NCBI GenBank assembly: GCA_025355345.1
Contig: JANXZU010000053.1
Location: forward strand, 1 to 54,743
Length of the DNA stretch: 54,743 nt
Origin: Syntrophaceae bacterium
Lineage (GTDB): Bacteria > Desulfobacterota > Syntrophia > Syntrophales > Smithellaceae
Direction of reading: 5' to 3'
Under the pieces are notes generated by a model, which was given only the letters and a program-made list of their open reading frames with translations, ran no database searches and had not been told where the DNA came from. Of the stretch, positions 24,853 through 33,636 are shown piece after piece (positions within the stretch are counted from its first letter, which is position 1; every line of letters begins with the position of its first letter). The position numbers and the translations under genes were made by a program.

Positions 24853-26439
24853 ATGATCAAAAATGAAGAAAAAATGTTTGGCGCTTCTGCCTGCAACGAT
24901 CATATCAAAAGCATGATCAAAATCGGTGTAGCCTTATCCGGCGAAAAAAATATTGACCGTCTTCTGGAAATGATTCTCAATGAGGCGAGTAAATTTACCA
25001 ATGCTGATGGTGGAACTCTCTATATCATGTCCGACGATGAGACGGAGCTTCTATTTGCCATTATCCAAAATGATTCGCTGGGTGTACGCATGGGTGGTAC
25101 CGGCGGAAAAATAACATGGCCTGCTGTGAAATTAAAAAACATTGATGACTCTCCTAACCACTCTAATGTCTCTGCATACGTCGCTATTTCCGGTGAAGCG
25201 GTGAATATTGCTGATGTCTATGATACTGATGGTTTTAATTTTGAGGGAACAAAAAAGTTTGATCAGGATAACGGTTATCGTTCTCAATCAATGCTCGTTG
25301 TTCCAATGCGCGACCATGAAAACGAAATTATCGGTGTTTTGCAGCTTTTAAACGCTCAGGATCAGGCAACGGGCGCTGTTGTAAGCTTTTCATTGGAATC
25401 TCAGGAGATGACTTTATCTCTGGCCTCACAAGCTGCGGTAGCCCTGACCAATAACCGGCTGATTTCCGATTTGGGAAATTTACTGGAATCATTTATTAAG
25501 ACAATTGCAACTGCCGTCGATGAAAAGTCACCTTACACCGGCGGTCATGTACGCCGTGTAGCTCAATTGACAATGACTATAGCTGATAAAATTAACAAAA
25601 AAAATGTAGGACCATTTGCTTCTGTAAAATTTTCCGAAGATCAAATGCGGGAGTTGCGCATGGCTGCGTGGTTACATGATGTAGGCAAGATTACCACTCC
25701 GGAACATGTTGTCGATAAATCGACAAAACTCGAAAAGGTTTATGATCGCATTACAGATGTAAAAACGCGTTTTGAGTTGCTTAAGTGTGAATATCAACAG
25801 GCTATGCGGGAAGCAAAAAATAATGAAACAGGTGATCTACCGGAAAAAATGGAACGGGAAATTAAAATACTGGATGAAGAATATCATTTTCTTGTTAAAA
25901 CTAATCGTGGCAGCGAATTTGCCGGAGACGAAATGATTGAGCGGATTAAAAAGATTGGCCAAAGAAAGTGGAGTGCCAACGGTCAAATAATGCCGCTTTT
26001 AACTGAAGACGAAATTTATAATTTGAGTGTACGACGTGGTACGCTTAACGATGAAGAAAGAAACATAATCAATAATCACGCGGCTGTATCATATAAGATG
26101 CTCTCAGAGCTTCCCTTCCCGAAGAAGATGCGCCATATCGCTGATTATGCCGCTGCTCATCACGAAAAGCTTGATGGTACCGGTTATCCCCTGGGGCTTA
26201 AGGCTGATCAGCTCTTCCTGCAATCACGCATAATTGCCATTGCCGATATATTTGAGGCTCTCACGGCCAAAGACAGGCCATATAAGAAAGACAAAACTAT
26301 TGCTGAATCCTTGAAAATTATGGAGTCGATGGTTAAAGATAAACACATTGATCCGGATTTATTCGAGTTGTTTATTCAAGAAAAAATTTATGAAAATTAT
26401 ATGTTACAGGAGTTTGAATTGCAACAAGAGGATAAATAA
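24853..26439 (+). CDS. GAF and HD-GYP domain cyclic-di-GMP phosphodiesterase
   Basis: A 528-residue protein. Residues ~30-195 form a GAF sensor domain (ASKFTNADGGTLYI, LVVPMRDHENEIIGVLQLLN). Residues ~210-510 form an HD-GYP domain: GGHVRRVA, HDVGK near 275 and HHEKLDGTGYP near 436-446, ending in IADIFEALTAKDRPYKK. All metal and GYP residues are present, so it should hydrolyse c-di-GMP. A ~100-residue charged insert separates the HD and GYP parts, which normally lie ~60 residues apart. There is no transmembrane segment, so it is cytoplasmic. I used the ATG at 24853; the frame opens with a TTG nine bases earlier. Confidence 0.92.
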   Translation: MIKNEEKMFGASACNDHIKSMIKIGVALSGEKNIDRLLEMILNEASKFTNADGGTLYIMSDDETELLFAIIQNDSLGVRMGGTGGKITWPAVKLKNIDDSPNHSNVSAYVAISGEAVNIADVYDTDGFNFEGTKKFDQDNGYRSQSMLVVPMRDHENEIIGVLQLLNAQDQATGAVVSFSLESQEMTLSLASQAAVALTNNRLISDLGNLLESFIKTIATAVDEKSPYTGGHVRRVAQLTMTIADKINKKNVGPFASVKFSEDQMRELRMAAWLHDVGKITTPEHVVDKSTKLEKVYDRITDVKTRFELLKCEYQQAMREAKNNETGDLPEKMEREIKILDEEYHFLVKTNRGSEFAGDEMIERIKKIGQRKWSANGQIMPLLTEDEIYNLSVRRGTLNDEERNIINNHAAVSYKMLSELPFPKKMRHIADYAAAHHEKLDGTGYPLGLKADQLFLQSRIIAIADIFEALTAKDRPYKKDKTIAESLKIMESMVKDKHIDPDLFELFIQEKIYENYMLQEFELQQEDK

Positions 26440-26487
26440 AATATTTATATTAATATGCCGATTTGTGATAGGAATTTAACAATAATT

Positions 26488-26838
26488 ATGGACAGACACA
26501 ACTACATTAAACTTGTTTCCGTGATGCTGATGTTTTCCCTCATGCTGTGGGGTTGTGCTGTGGGTCAGGGGCAAAAGACCGCCAAGGACGACACTATTGC
26601 TGCAAAACTTGAAGCGGGAAAGACAACCAGAGAAGATGCATTGAAAATCCTGGGTGCGCCAAGCCAGACTATCAAAATGGAAAGCAATCACGAAATCTGG
26701 ATTTATAATTACACTCAGATATCCGGATTGCGTGTTCCTTTTGCCGACAGTGAAATGGAGAACACCACACTATATATAAGCTTCAGTAGTGATTTTATGG
26801 AAAGAACTTTCCGGCGTGTGAATAAAACGGGATTGTAG
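26488..26838 (+). CDS. BamE/SmpA-like lipoprotein
   Basis: A 116-residue lipoprotein. From the ATG at 26488 the signal peptide is regular (basic RHNYIK, hydrophobic core, lipobox LMLWGC). The rest matches the SmpA/OmlA domain: LEAGKTTREDALKILGAPS followed by HEIWIYNYTQISG strands. Members include the BAM-complex subunit BamE, but many paralogues with this fold have other envelope roles. An upstream ATG at 26455 would add 11 residues before the signal and is less likely. It follows the HD-GYP gene closely on the same strand. Confidence 0.78.
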   Translation: MDRHNYIKLVSVMLMFSLMLWGCAVGQGQKTAKDDTIAAKLEAGKTTREDALKILGAPSQTIKMESNHEIWIYNYTQISGLRVPFADSEMENTTLYISFSSDFMERTFRRVNKTGL

Positions 26839-26858
26839 CTGAGGCGATTTAGAAATAA

Positions 26859-27173
26859 TCAATCGTTTTTTGTTCCATTGCTACTAGAGGGTTTATAATA
26901 GGCTTTCGCTTTCATGCAGGCTGAAAACTCTTTTTGAAATATCTGATCAATTGCGGATATTCTGGCTTCAGCAATTTCTTGGGCCTGAATTTCTGCTTTT
27001 CTACCCTCGATAATATTCATTACCTTCTGTTCACATTCTGCTTTATCGGCCAGTATCTGTTTCTCATCCTTAGCATTAAGACTATACCATCCAACCACGC
27101 CGATTGCCGCGGGGATACAGCTTGACACCATTAGTGACGAAAGTAGAATGAAAGGAAAAAAGAGACGTTTCAA
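26859..27173 (-). CDS. small lipoprotein of unknown function
   Basis: A 104-residue protein from a TTG at 27173, where AAGGA sits at good spacing and the product begins MKRLFFPFILLSSLMVSSC, a standard lipoprotein signal with lipobox MVSSC. The mature part is mostly helical and charged (KQILADKAECEQKVMNIIEG) with two cysteines. The frame extends upstream for 20 more codons, but that would bury the signal peptide. It is convergent with the BamE-like gene, with a 20-base gap. I do not recognise the family. Confidence 0.65.
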   Translation of the reverse strand: MKRLFFPFILLSSLMVSSCIPAAIGVVGWYSLNAKDEKQILADKAECEQKVMNIIEGRKAEIQAQEIAEARISAIDQIFQKEFSACMKAKAYYKPSSSNGTKND

Positions 27174-27231
27174 ATTATCATCCTTTATCACGGGTATTAT
27201 ACCCTCCGCTTTGCGGGATAATTCTACCAGC

Positions 27232-27273
27232 AAACTTCAGCGCACTTTGTTTCTGAAGTTTGGGTCTCATTAC
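27232..27273 (+). repeat. dispersed hairpin repeat, copy 2
   Basis: AAACTTCAG (27232-27240) pairs with CTGAAGTTT (27253-27261) and is followed by GTCTCATTAC. GGATAATTC lies just upstream (27217-27225), as in copy 1. Confidence 0.6.
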
Positions 27274-27410
27274 AACTTGGCAATTCCGTTTCGTCGCAGA
27301 TGACCTTTAGGTTACTACGCTTTCAGAATTGGAGTTTCACAATAGAATTGTGCCAAGGTAGATACGCTAAAAATATAGATATTGCAAATCAAAATAATGC
27401 CATTAATTTA

Positions 27411-28559
27411 TTAAATCAGCGCCAGACTATCAGCCACGGCCATGCCTGTTTGTGTGGGGCGCAAAAAATCACCTCCTATTTCCACAAGATGATTTTTTAT
27501 CAAAGTGTCGATGATCGATTTTTTATCTTCAAGCAAATCAGTGCAATAATTTTTCTCATAGAGTTTTAAATCAATACCGGTAGATGTGCGTAAGCCAAGG
27601 AACAGGGTTTCCAACTGCAATTGCGCAGGTGTTAGTAATTCCTGCTCTTCCACCGGCATTTTGTCTTGAGAAATATCTTTTATATAACTTGCAACGGCAG
27701 ATTTATTCCACCAGCGTTTATTGTTAAGGAAAGAATGAGCGGCAGGCCCTAATCCCAGATAAGGTACATGATTCCAATATTTCATGTTGTGTTTTGATTT
27801 TAAGTATTCCTTGCGAGCAAAGTTGGAAACTTCGTAGTGAAGATAACCGGCATTTTCCAGAATTTCAGAAGTGTTAAAAAAGTATTTTGCCTGCATTTTG
27901 TTTGAAGGCAATTTTATGCCTCCCGCTTCATAAGTCGAATATAGAGGCGTTTTAGGTGCAAGAGATAACTGGTAGCAGGAAATATGTTCAGGCTTAAGGT
28001 TTATGGCCGTTTGTAATGTTTTTTCCCACGATTTAATATTCTGATGCTGCACACCGTAAATGAGGTCTATTCCGATATTGGCAAAACCAGCATTTCGCGC
28101 GTCTTTCATTGATGCCAGAGCATCACTTGCCGAATGCCTGCGTCCAAGAAATTTTAAGATTTGATCGTCGAATGATTGTACGCCGATGTTTAACCGGTTA
28201 ATACCAATTGAATGTAGAGCTTTGAAATATTCTAAAGATACATCCCCCGGATTTACTTCTATGGTGATTTCCGAGTGAGGATCAATTTTATAATATTTGT
28301 TTACAGTCTTCAAAATTGTTTCCAGTTGTTGAGGGCGTAGCAGGGAAGGGGTGCCGCCGCCAAAATACACGGTATCAAAAGATTTGAAAGTTTTACTGTA
28401 GAACTTAACTTCTTTCTGGAGCGCATCAATGAAGTCCGGGATGGGATTCAGTGATTTAATTGAATAGAAGCTGCAATAGCCGCATTTGCTTTTACAAAAA
28501 GGAATGTGAATATAAAGCCCGGATTGACTTGATGGAGTTTTAAGAAGATTATCTTTCAT
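27411..28559 (-). CDS. hemW: radical SAM heme chaperone HemW
   Basis: A 382-residue member of the HemN/HemW group. The first radical SAM motif, HIPFCKSKCGYCSF, has the C-x3-C-x2-C of HemW and lacks the extra fourth Cys that true coproporphyrinogen dehydrogenases carry (C-x2-F-C-x-C). DTVYFGGGTPSLL, NIGVQSFDD and NIGIDLIYGVQHQ are family motifs, and the C-terminal HemN_C domain is at ~300-375. HemW binds heme and delivers it to apoproteins. It follows lepA on the same strand with a 172-base gap that holds a palindromic element. Confidence 0.92.
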   Translation of the reverse strand: MKDNLLKTPSSQSGLYIHIPFCKSKCGYCSFYSIKSLNPIPDFIDALQKEVKFYSKTFKSFDTVYFGGGTPSLLRPQQLETILKTVNKYYKIDPHSEITIEVNPGDVSLEYFKALHSIGINRLNIGVQSFDDQILKFLGRRHSASDALASMKDARNAGFANIGIDLIYGVQHQNIKSWEKTLQTAINLKPEHISCYQLSLAPKTPLYSTYEAGGIKLPSNKMQAKYFFNTSEILENAGYLHYEVSNFARKEYLKSKHNMKYWNHVPYLGLGPAAHSFLNNKRWWNKSAVASYIKDISQDKMPVEEQELLTPAQLQLETLFLGLRTSTGIDLKLYEKNYCTDLLEDKKSIIDTLIKNHLVEIGGDFLRPTQTGMAVADSLALI

Positions 28560-28584
28560 TAAGTTGCCTGAGAATTAAAAAAGT

Positions 28585-28728
28585 GAGGTTGTTCAAAAAA
28601 TTTCAGATTCAAGGCGTGCAAAAACCGGGACGTGAGGCATATCTATTTATACGTTGAGCGTCGCGGTTTGCAGCACAACGCCGTAGACCATGGTGCCCTT
28701 TAGGGCATGGACGTTTTTCAGCAGCCTC
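28585..28728. repeat. 144-bp palindromic intergenic element
   Basis: The ends are imperfect inverted repeats (GAGGTTGTTCAAAAA against GAGGCTGCTGAAAAA on the other strand), and the interior is also largely self-complementary, for example AACCGGGACGTGAGGCATA against TATACGTTGAGCGTCGCGGTT. A perfect TGCCCT/AGGGCA hairpin lies near one end. It abuts the lepA stop by three bases. It has the form of a non-coding mobile palindrome (MITE or REP type). No open frame is inside. Confidence 0.65.
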
Positions 28729-28731
28729 ATG

Positions 28732-30528
28732 CTAATCGGTATCAGATTTCAATACCGCCAAAAACGCACTTTGCGGAATGCTCACGGAGCCGATCATCTT
28801 CATCCGTTTTTTTCCGGCTTTTTGCTTTTCCAAGAGCTTTCTTTTCCTGCTGATATCACCGCCATAGCATTTTGCAGTAACGTCTTTGCGGAACGCGCTG
28901 ATGGTACTGCGGGCGATAATTTCTGAACCGATAGCGCCCTGAATGGCAATCTTGAACATCTGGCGCGGTATCTCATCTTTCAGCCTATCGCAGGCGTTCA
29001 AGCCGCGGGAGCGTGCCCGGTCACGGTGAACAATTTGTGACAGAGCGTCGACCTTTTCACCGTTGACCAAAATGTCCATCAAGACCAGAGTGCTTTCACG
29101 GTAATCAATAATGTCGTAGTCGAAGGATCCATAGCCCTGAGTGACGGATTTGAAACGGTCGTAAAAATCAAAAATAACTTCCGCCAGTGGCATCTCATAG
29201 GATAACTCCACGCGCCCCGGTCCGGTGTAATTCATAATGGAATTGACGCCACGTTTTTCCATGCATAGTTTCATGACAGTGCCAAGATAGCGTTCAGGAA
29301 GCATCATGGCCGCACGGATATAAGGTTCTTCGCCTTTGGCAATTTCTGCGGGGTCAGGGTAGTGCGCGGGATTATCCACGTAAATGACCTTGTTGTCTTT
29401 GAGAGTGAATCGATAGCGTACACTGGGAACGGACAGGATAATCGAAAGATCATACTCTCTTTCCAACCGCTCCTGCACAATATCCAGATGAAGAAGACCA
29501 AGAAAGCCGCAGCGGAATCCCTGTCCCAGCGCAACGGAAGAATCTTTTTCATAAATAAACGAGGCGTCGTTGAGTTTATACTTCTCCAACGAATCGGCCA
29601 GGTCCTGGTAATCATCAGAAGCAATTGGATAAATAGAGGCAAACACAACCGGCTTAACTTCTTTAAAACCTGGCAGAGGTTGAGAGCAAGGCCTGTCCTG
29701 TAATGTAATTGTGTCACCCGTGCGCACATCGGCGACTGTTTTCACTCCGGCGATAATGTAACCGACGTCTCCGGCGGATAACTTATCGCGTTTGGTGCGG
29801 GTGAGCAGAAAATGGCCGACTTCTTCCACTTTGTAAGTAGTTCCATTGTACATAAATTTGATGATATCACCGCTTTTAACTATTCCTTCGAAAACACGAC
29901 AGTGTATAATTGTGCCACGGAAAGAATCGTAATGCGCGTCGAAAATCAAAGCCGCCAAGGGGTTTTCGGCATCACCTTTAGGCGGTGGAATCCGTTCAAC
30001 AATTGCTTCCAGAATTTCTTCAATGCCTACGCCTTCCTTGGCTGAACATTTAATGTGGGTATCAGGATCAAGACCAAGCTCCGAATCAATTTCCTCCAGT
30101 ACCCGGTCAATGTCGGCAGAGGGAAGATCTATCTTGTTAATAATCGGTATAATTTCCAGATTGTGTTCCAGCGCCAGATAAAGATTGGCGAGCGTTTGCG
30201 CCTGCACGCCCTGCGCGGCATCCACCAAAAGCAAAACGCCTTCACACGATGCTAGTGAGCGGGAGACTTCATAGGAAAAATCAACATGTCCAGGAGTGTC
30301 AATTAAATTCAGGATGTAATCCTTACCATCATGAGCATGGTAGGGAAGGGAGATGGCATTACTTTTTATGGTAATGCCGCGCTCTCTTTCAATATCCATA
30401 CTATCCAGAATCTGGTCCTGAAAATTTCTTTCGTTGCAGACGCCGGTAAATTGAATCAACCTATCGGCAAGGGTTGATTTGCCGTGGTCTATATGAGCGA
30501 TAATGCTGAAATTTCTAATGTTTTCCAT
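28732..30528 (-). CDS. lepA: elongation factor 4 (LepA)
   Basis: A 598-residue translational GTPase, the normal length. The G domain has [17 protein letters not shown] and NKID. The EF-G-like domains II, III and V follow, and the LepA-specific C-terminal domain is at ~490-595. LepA acts on ribosomes under stress and in 30S assembly. The start ATG at 30528 is fixed by the conserved N-terminus ([18 protein letters not shown]), yet no Shine-Dalgarno sequence lies within 15 bases; instead the T tract of a terminator comes right before it. It lies between adk and hemW on the same strand. Confidence 0.98.
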   Translation of the reverse strand: MENIRNFSIIAHIDHGKSTLADRLIQFTGVCNERNFQDQILDSMDIERERGITIKSNAISLPYHAHDGKDYILNLIDTPGHVDFSYEVSRSLASCEGVLLLVDAAQGVQAQTLANLYLALEHNLEIIPIINKIDLPSADIDRVLEEIDSELGLDPDTHIKCSAKEGVGIEEILEAIVERIPPPKGDAENPLAALIFDAHYDSFRGTIIHCRVFEGIVKSGDIIKFMYNGTTYKVEEVGHFLLTRTKRDKLSAGDVGYIIAGVKTVADVRTGDTITLQDRPCSQPLPGFKEVKPVVFASIYPIASDDYQDLADSLEKYKLNDASFIYEKDSSVALGQGFRCGFLGLLHLDIVQERLEREYDLSIILSVPSVRYRFTLKDNKVIYVDNPAHYPDPAEIAKGEEPYIRAAMMLPERYLGTVMKLCMEKRGVNSIMNYTGPGRVELSYEMPLAEVIFDFYDRFKSVTQGYGSFDYDIIDYRESTLVLMDILVNGEKVDALSQIVHRDRARSRGLNACDRLKDEIPRQMFKIAIQGAIGSEIIARSTISAFRKDVTAKCYGGDISRKRKLLEKQKAGKKRMKMIGSVSIPQSAFLAVLKSDTD

Positions 30529-30535
30529 AGTTTTT

Positions 30536-30569
30536 AAGAAAAAAAGCCCTCCATTAAAACCGGGGGGCT
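30536..30569 (-). terminator. Rho-independent terminator after adk
   Basis: On the minus strand AGCCCCCC and GGAGGGCT form an eight-pair stem (30569-30545 side), followed by a T-rich run. It lies 26 bases after the adk stop and ends only about ten bases before the lepA start codon. Confidence 0.85.
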
Positions 30570-30594
30570 CTTATCATAATGTTTTCCTGACGAA

Positions 30595-31269
30595 TTAAGA
30601 AAGTTTCTTTAAAAGTGCTTCCGATACTTCTTTCACACCAACGCTGCCATCAACGGCAATAATCTTTGTTCTTTCTTTGAAGTAGTTAACAGCGGCCAGT
30701 GTGCCTGTTTTGGTATCATAGTAAATACCATGGCGCTTATCGATTGCTGCACTATCCTGGTCATCGGCACGTGCTGAAAGATCTTCACAGGCGCAGATAC
30801 GACAAACAGTTTTGCCATTGTGTTCATGAGGTTTAATCGCATCGATATAGATATTGTTGGGGTGGTTATTATCAGTCTTGCACAGGCGGCGTCCCATAAT
30901 TCGTTTCTTTGCCGATTCACGATCAAGATCAATTTCAATAACGTAGTCCAATTTGATACTTTCCTTCTCCAAAGCTTTCCAGAGCGCTTCAGCCTGAGCC
31001 AGGTTGCGGGGAAAACCATCCAGCAGCCAGCCTTTTTTACAATCATCTTCTTTCAGGCGGTCAAGAATCATGGGAATTGTAATATCATCAGGTACAAGTT
31101 CACCGCGATCGATAAATGCTTTTGCTTTTTCTCCCAGTGGAGTTTTTTTTGAAATATTCTGTCGGAAAATAACGCCTGTTTCAATATGGGGCACGCCATA
31201 TCTCTTTTGTACTACTGCGCCCTGGGTTCCTTTGCCGCTGCCGTTGGGGCCAAAAATTAAAATGTTCAC
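30595..31269 (-). CDS. adk: adenylate kinase
   Basis: Adk interconverts ATP+AMP and 2 ADP. I chose the GTG at 31269, preceded by AAAGGAG at seven bases, giving 224 residues and the usual N-terminus with P-loop FGPNGSGKGT. The open frame continues far upstream but codes for hydrophobic nonsense. The LID (~115-165) is longer than in E. coli and holds cysteines (CRICAC), so it may bind a metal ion as in many long-LID enzymes. DGFPRN and the RADDQD segment are conserved. A terminator follows the gene. Confidence 0.95.
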   Translation of the reverse strand: MNILIFGPNGSGKGTQGAVVQKRYGVPHIETGVIFRQNISKKTPLGEKAKAFIDRGELVPDDITIPMILDRLKEDDCKKGWLLDGFPRNLAQAEALWKALEKESIKLDYVIEIDLDRESAKKRIMGRRLCKTDNNHPNNIYIDAIKPHEHNGKTVCRICACEDLSARADDQDSAAIDKRHGIYYDTKTGTLAAVNYFKERTKIIAVDGSVGVKEVSEALLKKLS

Positions 31270-31453
31270 TTTGAGACTCCTTTCCAAAATAATTGAATTG
31301 AAACTCTTATAATGTATTGTTTGTTTTTTCGCAATGATAAAAGTATGATTGAATAAATGATCATGTTGTTGACGAATGGCTCTAAAAAAAGTAAGGATAA
31401 AACAAATTCCACGCATATAAATTTTATAATTTTTCAAGGACCATGGATATAAT

Positions 31454-33589
31454 ATGAAGATGAAGAAAAAATTAGATATTAACAATATCAAACTAATTGC
31501 CGTCGCTGTTCTTCTCATTATTTTAACTCTAATTACTTACTGGCAAGTAAAGAATTATGCCTTTATAAATTATGATGACGACAAATATATAACAGAAAAT
31601 AGACATGTTAACACTGGTTTGAAACTGGATAATATTAAGTGGGCATTTCAATCGACCTACGCCAGTAACTGGCATCCGTTGACTTGGCTTTCATTAATGG
31701 CGGATGCGCAGCTATTTGGCCTGAATGCCGGTTATTACCACTTAACTAATCTGTTTTTACATATTTTGAATACGTTACTTTTACTTTTTATTTTTCATAA
31801 AATGACGGGAGCACTTGGGCGAAGCGCACTAGTTGCAGCCCTGTTTGCCTTGCATCCACTGCATGTAGAATCAGTTGCCTGGATCACTGAGAGAAAGGAT
31901 GTGCTGAGCATGTTTTTTATGATGCTTACTCTCTGGGCATATATTCATTACATTCAAAAACCCGACTACAAGAGGTATTCACTGATTATTACAGCATTTG
32001 CTTTGGGCTTGATGACCAAACCAATGTTGGTCACGTTACCATTCGTTCTTCTTTTGCTTGATTACTGGCCGCTGCAGCGGTTTTCTCTACAAACTGGAAA
32101 CAGTATTGACCTAGCGTTGACGGCAAAAAAGGTAAATGCGTTAATCTATGAAAAAATTCCTCTGTTTTTTCTTACAGGTTTATCCATTGCAATAACGATA
32201 ATAGCTCAAAGGGCGGAAATAGAGTTTATGCAAAGTATTCCCGCACTTTTACGCTTAGAGAATGCCCTCGTTGCCTATTGTGGCTACATTTTCAAAATGA
32301 TCTGGCCATTATCTCTGGGCGTTCTATATCCACATTCCGCTCATATACCCCTCTGGAAGATATTGGTATCGGCAATACTTTTGGCAGCTGTTTCCGGCAT
32401 TGCTATTTATACAATCAAAAGAAGGCCATATATTGCTGTGGGCTGGTTTTGGTATCTGGGTACAATGGTTCCGGTAATTGGAATTATGCAGGTAGGCGTT
32501 CAATCAATGGCTGATCGTTATACATATATTCCTCTTATCGGTCTTTTTATTATTTTAGTGTGGTTCTTATATGATGTGCTGGAAAAGATTCCCTATAAAA
32601 AATATATTATCACTATTGTTGCAACTGTTATTGTTTTGCTCTTAGCGACTTTAAGCTGGTCTCAATTAAAATATTGGAAAAACAGTTATGAACTGTTCAC
32701 CCACACACTGGAAGTAACCAGGGATAATTATACAATGTATTGCAATCTGGCAGTTTTGCTGGCAGGTCAGGGTGATATCAAGGCGGCGGAACTTCATTAT
32801 ATGGAAGCTTTGAAGATTAGGCCTGATGATAAAGATACGAACATTAATTTTGGTAACTTGCTTGTCCGCCAGGGAAGGTTGGATGAAGCGATTGAACGTT
32901 ACAATGCTGCTATAAGGAGTAAACCCAATTTTGCAGAAGCTTATAATAACCTTGGTATAGCCTATGTTCAGCTTGGCGACAGGCAGAAAGCCATAGAACA
33001 ATTTAACACAGCAGTTAAAATCAATCCTGATTATCTTTACGCGCAAAATAATCTTAAAATGGCATTGATGCAGCAGCAACTTAAGGAATCTGCATCGGCA
33101 AAACAACCAGCAGATAGTGCGGTAATAAGGACTTTTTCGGGTTGTATGATGACGGGAACTTCCCTGATGGAAAAAGGTGATTTGGAAGGAGCAATAAAAT
33201 ATTTTCAGGTAGCACTGAAAATTGAACCGGAAAATATTAATGCTCATGTGAGTATGGGTTTGGCTTATGGATATAAGCGTAATTTTGACGGGGCGATAAG
33301 TCATTTTCGTGAGGCTATTAAAATCAATCCCCGAATACCTGAAATATACAACAGTTTGGCTGTGGCTCTGGCCTATACAGGAAAAATTGACGCGGCTATC
33401 GTCCAATTAAAGAAAGCTCTGGAAATCAATCCTCGATTTGCCAAAGCTCACAACACTTGGGGAGTCATGCTGGCAAAAGCGGGTAAAATTGATGAAGGGA
33501 TTGATCATTTGCGCAAAGCGATTGCAATTGATCCTGAATATACCGAAGCCAAAAATAATCTTGATCTTGTTTTAAGCATGAAGAAGTAA
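31454..33589 (+). CDS. TMTC-like GT-C membrane protein with C-terminal TPR repeats
   Basis: A 711-residue protein. The first ~400 residues have about ten transmembrane segments, and the first periplasmic loop contains INYDDDKYITEN, the acidic motif of GT-C enzymes. SNWHPLTWLSLMADAQLFG and LFALHPLHVESVAWITERKD are typical of the bacterial relatives of eukaryotic TMTC proteins, which are O-mannosyltransferases. Residues ~430-700 are at least six TPR units (for example AIERYNAAIRSKPNFAEAYN). A protein-glycosylating role is an inference from the family; the substrate is unknown. It is convergent with the M48 protease gene. No strong ribosome-binding site is present; an ATG two codons later is also possible. 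Confidence 0.85.
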   Translation: MKMKKKLDINNIKLIAVAVLLIILTLITYWQVKNYAFINYDDDKYITENRHVNTGLKLDNIKWAFQSTYASNWHPLTWLSLMADAQLFGLNAGYYHLTNLFLHILNTLLLLFIFHKMTGALGRSALVAALFALHPLHVESVAWITERKDVLSMFFMMLTLWAYIHYIQKPDYKRYSLIITAFALGLMTKPMLVTLPFVLLLLDYWPLQRFSLQTGNSIDLALTAKKVNALIYEKIPLFFLTGLSIAITIIAQRAEIEFMQSIPALLRLENALVAYCGYIFKMIWPLSLGVLYPHSAHIPLWKILVSAILLAAVSGIAIYTIKRRPYIAVGWFWYLGTMVPVIGIMQVGVQSMADRYTYIPLIGLFIILVWFLYDVLEKIPYKKYIITIVATVIVLLLATLSWSQLKYWKNSYELFTHTLEVTRDNYTMYCNLAVLLAGQGDIKAAELHYMEALKIRPDDKDTNINFGNLLVRQGRLDEAIERYNAAIRSKPNFAEAYNNLGIAYVQLGDRQKAIEQFNTAVKINPDYLYAQNNLKMALMQQQLKESASAKQPADSAVIRTFSGCMMTGTSLMEKGDLEGAIKYFQVALKIEPENINAHVSMGLAYGYKRNFDGAISHFREAIKINPRIPEIYNSLAVALAYTGKIDAAIVQLKKALEINPRFAKAHNTWGVMLAKAGKIDEGIDHLRKAIAIDPEYTEAKNNLDLVLSMKK

Positions 33590-33636
33590 ATCTGAGGTAT
33601 TGTCTAAATTAAACAAGAATAGCCGATTGATAACTT

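Noticed and set aside
30595..31518. 307-codon version of adenylate kinase
   Set aside because: The extra 83 N-terminal codons are hydrophobic and unlike any Adk; the GTG at 31269 has an excellent Shine-Dalgarno sequence and gives the right length.
32666..33406. 246-codon minus-strand frame
   Set aside because: Antisense to the TPR repeats of the TMTC-like gene; the repeat-rich, stop-poor sequence explains it.
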